Below, piece by piece: positions 22,408-64,000 of a stretch of DNA of 64,000 nucleotides. The DNA is taken from assembly GCA_963693365.1 (NCBI GenBank), contig CAVNZM010000005.1:10540001-10604000 (forward strand), given 5' to 3'. The stretch comes from Amoebidium appalachense. Taxonomy: Eukaryota; Ichthyosporea. The translations under genes were made by a program, and so were the position numbers. Positions within the stretch are counted from its first letter, which is position 1. The number at the start of each line of letters is the position of its first letter. The notes beneath the pieces were generated by a model. The model ran no database searches and was not told the origin of the DNA. It saw nothing but the letters and a program-made list of their open reading frames with translations.

Positions 22408-23728
22408 ACACCTTCTTCTCTTATCCCCAACGTGCATATCAAAAGCACCACGGCGATGACCGCAAAAACAAAATAAATCTCCCAAAAAAAAACCATGAAT
22501 GGAAAAAAAAGAAAAAGAAATCACCTTCTCCGTGATTGTTACAATATATATACCTGTCTGTTCCTTCTCACTTTGCCAGTTCGTCTTGCCCTGCTTCCAG
22601 ATGAGATCACCTATACCTCCCCTTCCACCCCTCCCTGCTCCACACTGTGCATTGGCCCTCGGGCCTGTCTCCTGTTAAATAAACGGCGGCATTATGATTC
22701 CCCTCGCCCCCCCCCCCCCCCCCCCCCCTCCCCCCCTCCCCTCCCCTCTCTCCCCCCTACTTCTTCCAATATTAGCGCCTGGCCCAAGCGAAGATCTTTA
22801 ACACGCAATTATATTTTGTTGCTCAAACTTCAAAATCAGGGTACGGATATATTAAGCCAGAAGAATTGGGTGCGTTTGGGAAGTTGCATTTGATGCATAG
22901 TTGGTGGCGGGATGCGCTGGGGGAGAGGGAGGGGGGGGGGGGGGGGGTCCAATCGCTAAGAAATGCAAAAGAAATGTACTAGTGTAGTGTAATTGAAAAC
23001 TATAGAGATGTAACCTTTCTGAACTGGTGAACTGGTGCATCACTGTGACCTCAAAAGTGAAACACGGAGTCTGTTGAACAAAACTGCTTGATACATGTGC
23101 CGTCCACTTTCGGCAAACTGTTCGGCAATTTTATTTAAACGATTGGAATTCCATCAGCGCAATCTACGTCACAAGCACAACACAGGAATCCCCATGTGAG
23201 ATACGATTAGTGTTTATGATAACATACAAACGCTTGCAAAAATGCGCACACTCTTGGGTTGAAACCATTCGGCATGTAACTGCTTAAGAATGATAAATAT
23301 GGACACGAAGTCATTGCACCCGAAAACTTTCTGCCGCATAATTGCAGGAAGCAAACTATTGGTCACCATCATAACGAACAACATCGTAAATAGACGAAGT
23401 GAACGGTTACACAAAAACAGTGGCACCAGTGATATAGAGGAAACTTTGCCATTCGTAGTGACTTGTACGAGAATAAATATGTGCTACACCATGAGTATTA
23501 GCAAGAAAATTTGAGCAAAATACAACTCGCCCTTTCAGAGCTTGTTCACACCTATCTACCGATACACACATACACGTGCTTAGAATCATGCCATATAAAA
23601 ATGCACTCGGCCCTAATGAGAAATATTTGAGTGCTCTGAAATCCCCCTTTTGACCAGCAACATGTTATGCTTGCAAAAACCACTAATTTGGTTACTAATA
23701 TAGGTGCATAATGCTATAACATCATACG
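21366..23728. other. Intergenic region between flavin reductase and zinc-finger genes
   Basis: Contains poly-C (21760-21789), very long poly-G (21790-21857), (TG)n followed by poly-G (21889-21948), and C-rich tracts at 22318-22393 and 22706-22750. The 23000-23700 stretch is AT-richer and free of repeats, and probably includes the zinc-finger gene's 3' UTR. I see no supported gene. The flavin reductase promoter should lie above 21365. Confidence 0.5.
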
Positions 23729-25009
23729 TCACTTCATACCACTACCAACGAGATTCTGAAGCTCATTAAAAATCATATCCATATCTCCGGGGGTCAAATC
23801 ATGGTCCAGACGTGTAAGCATGGACGTATCCGACTGACTATTCAGGGCCGGCGTCAGGCAGAATTGAGGATCAACCATCTGGAATGACGGTGTGCTGTTA
23901 ACGGGGAACAGACGGTGGGGCTGCTGTTGCCCCAACTGGCTACCCAGATTGATCCCCCTCTTCATCATGCCGTATCCGAGTAGTTGGCCGGCCATGTCGA
24001 TATCGTTTGCTCCAAGCCCTTGTATCTGCATGGAAAACGGCGACGGTGTTTGCGAGCTCGCGCTGAGCGAAAGATGTGGGGAAAAGACAGAGTTCACCGA
24101 CGAGGGGCTATATGAACCGACCGACGGGATGGTTGGAGTCGCAAGGGTGGCGTCAAAACCAAAACCGTTCTGCGGAAACATGCAATCGTTGTCCGGACCC
24201 ACACCCCGAAGCCCGTGTGTCTCAGCTGGTGATGACATGCTAGCAAGAGTAGCTGCATCCAGAGACCCGGCCGGTCCGGTGAGTAGAAAGTCGTCCAGAG
24301 AAAGAGAAAACAAATTTCCGCTTTGGTTAAGAACCTCATATGTGTCCTCGTCGCACAGACTCATTAATGATTCTTCGTTGGTGAGGCAGCCCGGCGCGCT
24401 TGGTGACCCTTCCAACGGCGGTGGCCAAGAGCCATTGCTGTCTGGCTTCATGGCGATCGGTTTATGTTCGCTCTTAATCTTTGCGATGGGCCCCTTCAAA
24501 CTTGGTGTCGTGGTGACGGATGCTTCTGTGTCCGAGTCGGTGCCCTTTCCGTTCTTCAGTATCCCCCGGATGCCCTCTCCGTTGTGCTTCAACCGAACGT
24601 GTGTAGCCAGGGAGGACCTCGTGGCATATTTTCTGCCGCACTTTTCGTTTGGGCAAGTGTAGTCTCGGGAAAGCTCCTTAAATGTTCTCCGGTGTCGTAT
24701 CCGTGACCCCTGCTGGCTTGCCGGATTCATGAAAAAGGCCATTTGTTTGCCTACCATGCGGTTGCTTCCCTGCTCTATCATGTTTGTTTCGTGCACTAGG
24801 CATGACATGGAAAACTTGCCGTTAGGCCCATGCTGGTTAGAACTGTTTGTCTGCGATGATCCTGGTTGCTTATTCTGGAAAGCTAACGGAGTTTGTGAAT
24901 CTACACTTGTTTTTGGTAGCACTGTTAACTGTTGCCTTGCACCCCCCGGTGGGTGTGGGGCAGGAAGAAGGGGCGTATGAAACATGGATGGAGTGTGAAA
25001 GGTCATCAT
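23729..25009 (-). CDS. C2H2 zinc-finger protein, probable transcription factor (intronless)
   Basis: A single uninterrupted frame of 426 residues. The ATG at 25009 is preceded in frame by TAA 12 bases upstream, so the N-terminus is well fixed; it ends in TGA. The protein is Ser/Pro/Gln/Asn-rich and mostly disordered. One zinc finger lies at residues 117-142: C119-x4-C124-x12-H137-x4-H142, within ELSRDYTCP and CGRKYATRSSLATHVRLKH. This fits a family of single-finger eukaryotic proteins known to me from protists (pattern KEL-R-Y-CP..C.+.Y....SL..H..LKH). The C-terminal half is acidic and hydrophobic, with SLDDFLL and a final DMDMIFNELQNLVG helix resembling a transactivation or partner-binding segment. 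A nuclear DNA-binding regulator is inferred. It is the only intronless gene in an intron-dense window, so a retrogene origin is possible. It is divergent from the ATRX-like gene. Confidence 0.85.
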   Translation of the reverse strand: MMTFHTPSMFHTPLLPAPHPPGGARQQLTVLPKTSVDSQTPLAFQNKQPGSSQTNSSNQHGPNGKFSMSCLVHETNMIEQGSNRMVGKQMAFFMNPASQQGSRIRHRRTFKELSRDYTCPNEKCGRKYATRSSLATHVRLKHNGEGIRGILKNGKGTDSDTEASVTTTPSLKGPIAKIKSEHKPIAMKPDSNGSWPPPLEGSPSAPGCLTNEESLMSLCDEDTYEVLNQSGNLFSLSLDDFLLTGPAGSLDAATLASMSSPAETHGLRGVGPDNDCMFPQNGFGFDATLATPTIPSVGSYSPSSVNSVFSPHLSLSASSQTPSPFSMQIQGLGANDIDMAGQLLGYGMMKRGINLGSQLGQQQPHRLFPVNSTPSFQMVDPQFCLTPALNSQSDTSMLTRLDHDLTPGDMDMIFNELQNLVGSGMK

Positions 25010-26436
25010 TTTCCTTATTCCTTATAGTAAGAGGTGCTATTTGCCAATTCACAAACTGTAACTGGTCTGTTTAGGATGTTCACTGTGTGCACCTGCTAAT
25101 GTTTACGGCCAGCATATACTCTGCACTGCCTCTGTTTTGGTGCTGCTAACAACTGAGGGCTGCTTGCCCCACTGTGTGTGCAACGTGCCACAGCTACCGT
25201 GAAATGTTACCGTTGGTAATGGAGCATATGGGAATGCAAGGCGTAGGAGCGTCAAACGCTACGAAAGAGAGAGTGAATGACCTGTTTCCTTCCCCGGCCG
25301 TCACAATATGACCTGCAGCGGCATCGCTGAGTTGCTCTAATCATCGTAAATCCAGGGCACCAGATGAAGGCAAAGCCCGCGCTTTCCAATAAAGATGATT
25401 GGCAACGCAAATCCCATGATATATGACGAATCTTTGCGCGGTATCTTGTATCCCTTTCAAGCCTTGGGCAGATAGTGCTGTGACTATAAACCAATCAGAT
25501 TCGGTTACCGGATAATTTGACTCAGTGATCTGCCGGCGCCCGGTTGATTCTGCTCGATCGGAGTATCAACATCAAAAAACACGCTTTAACTGTGGGCTTT
25601 TATTACAGCAATACTTGCATAAGAATATCTTATTATATCAAAACCCAACAAATACATTATAAATAATGCTGTTGCTTGTACGTCTTGGAAATCGGCCGCT
25701 CGTGCACACGTTCATGAATCAGCCCCTGAACAGATCACTTCTCTTCCGCCAATCGAACGAGGAATACGGTAGCCCAGACTTGAACATTCCGATCATCTAT
25801 TTTCTGCCAATAAGACTTGATAAAAGCCATCCACTGAAACGGTGACCAATCAGGGACCCCAATAAGTCGAGTGAAAATTGGCTGTGACCGTTGCGGCAAA
25901 TCAACACTCAGCCAGGAGAGGCAGAGAGCCCGAGAGCAACGAGAGTAACTGAGAGCCCTCGGATACGAAATCAGAGGCTTCTGAAAGCCATTAGGTGGAT
26001 TCTGAACTTGGAGACTTCTTGTCTACACAGAAAACAATTAATTGATATGTAGTTCCCGTACATACAAGATCAATCAAGATTATGCAGTTTCAAGCACAAT
26101 CCAACAGATCGTGACACTGGATCGGCCCATGGTGTGCACACATGGACCGTACTGTGGCTCCACGTGCACCGGGAGCCGTACCTGCTACGTCGTACTGACT
26201 CATGCGTGACTGGCTAGCGCGGGACACACGTTTGACAATCGTTGCTTTGATAGGCCATGCTTCTGTTTCCGGCCGCGGGCCCTAGGGCATGGGGGGGGGG
26301 AGGGGGTAGTTGAGGCGGGTTTAACTAGTAGGGGAGAGAGTAGCCGGTGGGGGAAGGTGTGTGTGGAGGGGGTGGCCGGGCGGAGGCCTCAGGGGGCGGG
26401 CGGGAGGCCGAAGTGGCGGGGGAAGGGAGGCAGGCT

Positions 26437-26479
<43 letters not shown>

Positions 26480-26858
26480 TCGATTATTATTATTAGTTCC
26501 CCATGCATAATATCATGACATATATGTGACCTGTGCAGATACAGCTGCAGGCCCTCTCTCTGCAGCTGCCTGCGGTTCGTGCGCACAGGTCCCATTAGAA
26601 CATAGATAGGCCCGCGGGAATCTGCGCAGCTCCCTGGCCCCGCTTTAAGGGCTGCTGAGCCTGAAGCATTATTATTATTATGAATGTACATGGCAGTATT
26701 AATAATATTATTGCACGAGCTCCATCTTTTTACGCATCATCATGGGCATGATTATCATGATCGGGAAGCACACGAGTATGCCCAGCTAGCTAGGCCTAGG
26801 GTGGCATGGCCGGTAATGAAGGGGCCATTGTGTTTGTGTGTGGTTTGTGTGTGTGTGT

Positions 26859-26859
<1 letters not shown>

Positions 26860-26926
<67 letters not shown>

Positions 26927-26966
26927 GGGGGGGGGGGCCGGGAGGGGGGGGGGGGGGGGGGGGGGG
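26860..26966. repeat. Poly-G tract, over 100 bp with few interruptions
   Basis: Over 100 nearly pure Gs preceded by (TG)n, the longest G tract of the window. The template could form G-quadruplexes, and its assembled length is probably unreliable. Confidence 0.9.
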
Positions 26967-27333
26967 AGGGTTGGGTTCGAGTAAGGTTTGAGTGAGAAGA
27001 GCAAAGCGAGTGAGGCGTGTGCAGAGCAAAACTTGAGGGCCGTGTATACAGTACCGCGTAGAAAGGAACAGCCCTATACACTAGTTCGGAATTCCCATTG
27101 GAATTCGTCTGCGTAACCTTATATACGGCTTACCTGGAAAGATTCGGTCCGGGATCATCTGATTGGCCTTACATTCTGAAAGGGCTAGGGTAAAGGCTGC
27201 CCTCACCCCATCGGGGCCGCGGTACAAATCTAGAGGCTCTGATGTACATGTTTCACTCGTTTTTACCCAGAAAACAGGTTTTGGTTCATTATGAAAAATT
27301 GTCGGAAATGAAAAAGCGCGTAATAATGATATA

Positions 27334-27484
27334 GGGTGTCCGTGATGTCCGACGCTTCCCTCATCGTCAAAATCGGCAAAAACCCGTCTGGCAAAACCTC
27401 CGACCGTCAGGGCCCTGGTCGATCGTCTATGACCAAATCATAGATTTTTCTAGTCTTCACCATGAAAATAAGCGGCGGACACCC
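27334..27484. mobile_element. Short MITE with TA target site (Tc1/mariner-like)
   Basis: The left end GGGTGTCCG and right end CGGACACCC are perfect inverted repeats, each flanked by TA. GGGTGTCC-type ends and TA duplication are typical of Tc1/mariner-IS630 elements. The 151-bp interior has no open frame, so it would depend on a transposase from elsewhere. The short inverted repeats leave some chance of coincidence. Confidence 0.55.
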
Positions 27485-27984
27485 TATGTTGCTTATACAA
27501 TAAATGTGTGTCGCGTTATGTATAAAATTTTTATTTAGTTGACCAAAACCTATGTTCTATTCATATTTTTAACTTTGATCGTGTCATTTGGTATATGGCT
27601 ACCCTTCCCCGATCGAGCCCTTCATTACGTCATCATTCCAACCGGAGTGAAGCAAAGCCATTGGAAATTTTACATAGGCGATCCGAACTAGTGTATGCAT
27701 ATGAACAAAATACCCTTAGTCCTCTCCCCGTCCCCCTTCCCCTTCCCCCCAACCTCCAGGTCCTCCCCGTACGTACGCGTTCGATCGGATTCGGGGCGGG
27801 GTCTTTTTTTTCCTTCTTTCCTTTTTTTGGTTGACCGGCTGCATCTGGAGACGTAAGGTCTGTGGGAAATTTTCAGCAGTGCCCCCTTGTGACCTATCGT
27901 TGCAGGCAAGCAAGCATACCGTGTACACACATGCGTGCGCGCAGACAAACACCCACCCAGACGACGCGCTTGCACACACACGCG

Positions 27985-28126
<142 letters not shown>

Positions 28127-28762
28127 GCACACCCGCATTCACGCGCACACGAACGCAAACAACACACGCACACCGGCACACCGTACTCGGATACGCAGAA
28201 CCTACAAACGCCCGGTTTGCGCAAACACTAAAAGGCGTTCTACGAACAACCCCAGGGCGGCAAACGAAGGGATATTCCTTCCCAGTCGGTACATACTGTA
28301 CGTCAGAGTGCTCTGGAGTTGCGTGTACCGTCCTGTCGGAAGGCAGTGAAGGCAGGGTGTGTCGCGCTTGTGTCGCGCTGTTGGGTAAGAGCAGCCAGTT
28401 CGCGATCTTGCCATATATGGCTTCCTCGCACCTCTTCCCGCGTTTTTATTGGCCATCTTCAATGGCATCTGGCGCCAAAATTTGCATTTGAGCTGCGGCA
28501 CTGCCTCCCCATCTAATCCCTGCCCCTGGCCTCCAATCCCGCACGGTGAGGCGACCTATGGGTACTACCTTGCTCTTTTGTGAAAGCTGGGTGCCACAAA
28601 CATCTTACTTCGACACATGGGATGTACATAATTTCAGTTAGACGTGTTTAAGGAGGAAAATATTGAGCTCTATTGCACTTCTGTCTTGTTATTCGTGCAA
28701 AGTTCAGCGAGCTGTGTTGCCGCGTGATATGATAGCTGGCCTTAGCTGGCCATGTGACAGCC

Positions 28763-61996
<33,234 letters not shown>

Positions 61997-62059
61997 GATG
62001 TTGATATGGCAGGTGTGGTGGCGGGGTGAGATCTTTTTTTATTTCCGCGCAAAGGGAGG

Positions 62060-62090
<31 letters not shown>

Positions 62091-62649
62091 AGGGGAGAGG
62101 GGGGGGGGGGGGGGGGGGGGGGGCAAAGAGAGGAAGGGGGGGGGGGGGGGGGGGGGGGGGATATATATGCACGGCTGTTGTTCTTTCTTGTTGCTTGACT
62201 TCCATTCCATAACCTTTTGTGGGTACTGTTGCTCGGATATGTTTTCAATACAAGTGCTTAAGTCGCACACACGCATGACGTGCACATGCATGCACATCCA
62301 TTCAAACACACGTGTACATTGTCTTTAGAGTTTGCTCAAATTCTATCAATAGTCCTCATCGAACTTGAACGGAGGGTTTTCATATTCGGTTTATGTACAA
62401 TATTCGTGAGATCTATCTTGGGGAATACGGGAACAATTTTTAAATGTGATGGTTGTAAGTCCTATAATATGATGAATATGATTGGTTTACAAAGAAAATT
62501 GAGACGCTAAACTGTGCAATGAGATATATTCCTTGATATACTGGGTATTTTTTCTTTGATTGTGTGAATGATGATTGTGCATATCCCTTGATCTACATGT
62601 ACTTAGAGAAATGTGATAATCTAGTTTAGATGTTGCTATAAACCAACCC
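61997..62649 (+). other. 3' flank of the ATRX-like gene
   Basis: Two long G blocks (62062-62090 and 62100-62160) are followed by AT-richer sequence without coding signal. The 3' UTR should be here, but no clear AATAAA occurs near the stop. Confidence 0.4.
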
Positions 62650-62930
62650 CTATTCCACAGTGGCTCGCCACTCGCCTATTGTCAATTGGATGATCTGCAA
62701 GTCATATTGTGCAATGTCTACATCTATTTGCCTAGGCTGTCGTTGTGGTCCAGTTTCATCAATCATGTGGGTACTGCGGTGCAAAATTGTTGACACGGAA
62801 CTTTCGAAAAACAACTTTCCTTGCCTACATACAATATCAATAAATCTACTTATGATGTCAAACCGCACAGTTAGCGTGGTAGTGCGTGGGTGTAAGGTCT
62901 CTGGCAGCTTATGTTCATGTGCTTTGGTAG
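62650..62930 (-). CDS. Unidentified coding-like exon, probably terminal (partial gene)
   Basis: An open minus-strand frame of about 90 codons ends in TAG at 62650. It includes TVRFDIISRFIDIVCRQGKL, FFESSVSTILHRSTHMIDET and YDLQIIQLTIGEWRATVE. Composition is balanced and unlike the repeat-derived frames around it. An in-frame TAA lies just upstream, and acceptor-like CCAG/AAG sites at its 5' edge suggest an internal exon start. A second candidate exon, ETIERILAAINREPLG at about 63119-63166, could precede it, but the phases do not match. I do not recognise the family; a gene entering from beyond the window is possible. Confidence 0.35.
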
Positions 62931-63353
62931 TGCATTAGCAATGCGTGTGTGCACATCAGCATATGCATGGCAGCACGCGTGAGTGCATGCTTGCATCAGT
63001 TGCGCATGCATGTCTGTGTTCCTGTCTGTGCTTGTCATTTTAAATTTTATTAACATTGTTGTGTTCAGCCCTCATGGAAGTTGCAGCGTTAAATATAAAG
63101 GGCAGTGCATAAGTTACAGCCCAATGGTTCCCTATTGATAGCGGCTAAAATCCGCTCAATGGTTTCCTGGTGGCCAGGTGGAGGGTGCATGGCAATCCAA
63201 TGGTTTTGACAATGGATCACTTCAAAGTGGAGAGAGAGAGAGAGAGAGAGGAGATGAAGAGATCTAGAGAATGGGAAAGATGTATTTTGGAGCCTCCAGA
63301 CTGAGATGATCATGAATATAGGCACGGATGGTGGTGCCCGCGGGGTGAGGGAC

Positions 63354-63388
<35 letters not shown>

Positions 63389-63460
63389 AAGGGGATATGG
63401 CTGTACACATACGACCCTCTTTTTACCGTGCCGGTGCATGTCCTATCTGGATTTCTGAAA

Positions 63461-63500
<40 letters not shown>

Positions 63501-64000
63501 GGGGAGGGAGGCAGACGGACATGCACCGTAGAGCTGGGAGGGCCTACGTGTGGTCACATATGGCATCCCCCCAACTCCACTTAGTCTAGTACTTGCGAGC
63601 AACATGACAGACAACCGTAGTGAGCAAGCCAAGCACGTGCACATGCGCACGCTAGCTGCAACCGAGCTGCAGACTCTAAAGACTTGCACAGCTCAAGAGT
63701 CTTTGTAACCCCGGGTTAACTGAAACAATAGACAGCAGTGGTGTGTGTACACGTCTTTGTGCGCGCGCATGTGTGTGTGCGTGTGTGCTGTGTGCGTGTG
63801 AGCACGTACAAATGTTTGTTTTTTTCTTTTTTCTCTTTTCATTCATTCTTCCTTTTTTTGGGGGGGGGGGGGGGAGGGAGGCTGGGGAGGAGGGGGCTGA
63901 GAATGACAATGGGTAGTACTATGTATTCAGTCACATGTCATGGACAACACACTTGTAATAACGGATAATGCAGACTGAGCTCGAGTGCAAGGACACAAAG
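62931..64000. other. Right edge: no firm gene
   Basis: Contains a short (GA)n tract (63231-63250), G runs at 63357-63387 and 63461-63498, and TG-rich sequence around 63740-63810. Minus-strand coding is possible (see the preceding exon) but not established. Confidence 0.4.

Noticed and set aside
23892-24662. A 256-codon plus-strand frame
   Set aside because: Antisense shadow of the zinc-finger gene, whose own frame has a conserved finger and an upstream in-frame stop.

Overview
The window is nuclear DNA of an intron-rich eukaryote, most likely a protist or alga. The clade cannot be fixed from the sequence. Coding exons are short (18 to about 450 bp), bounded by GT..AG signals with matching phases. 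They sit in introns full of long poly-C/poly-G runs, (CA)n/(TG)n and (CT)n microsatellites. There is no bacterial gene organisation, rRNA, CRISPR array or plasmid feature. Most long open frames are low-complexity artefacts (poly-Pro, poly-Gly, His-Thr, Ser-Leu, Cys-Val), so all gene models here were rebuilt by hand from splice sites and reading phase.

Layout. (1) 461-9437, minus: a 12-exon gene for a three-RRM protein of the hnRNP Q/R (SYNCRIP) type with an acidic N-terminal half. (2) 9438-12019: intergenic, holding a foldback element with a tRNA-like core. (3) 12020-21365, minus: a 9-exon gene fusing a flavin-reductase-like FMN-binding domain to a C-terminal helical domain otherwise known to me from small bacterial proteins. 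It begins with an Arg-rich, acid-free leader that looks mitochondrial. (4) 23729-25009, minus: an intronless gene for a single C2H2 zinc-finger protein, probably a transcription factor. (5) 25010-28762: intergenic space shared by two divergent genes, with a small TA-flanked inverted-repeat element. (6) 28763-61996, plus: a 37-exon ATRX-like chromatin remodeller with an N-terminal ADD zinc module, a split SNF2 ATPase and acidic SUMO-interaction-like motifs. (7) 61997-64000: 3' flank with one unidentified coding-like stretch on the minus strand.

RNA processing (hnRNP), transcription (zinc finger) and chromatin (ATRX) genes are neighbours, but nothing suggests a functional cluster. The most unusual signal is in the non-coding DNA. 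Several families of short interspersed repeats end in poly-C instead of poly-A. In all three intron-bearing genes the introns carry poly-C mostly on the coding strand, sometimes serving as the polypyrimidine tract of the 3' splice site. Four inverted-repeat (MITE or foldback) elements, an identical 453-bp-period tandem duplication, decayed exon duplicates and several minisatellites complete the picture.
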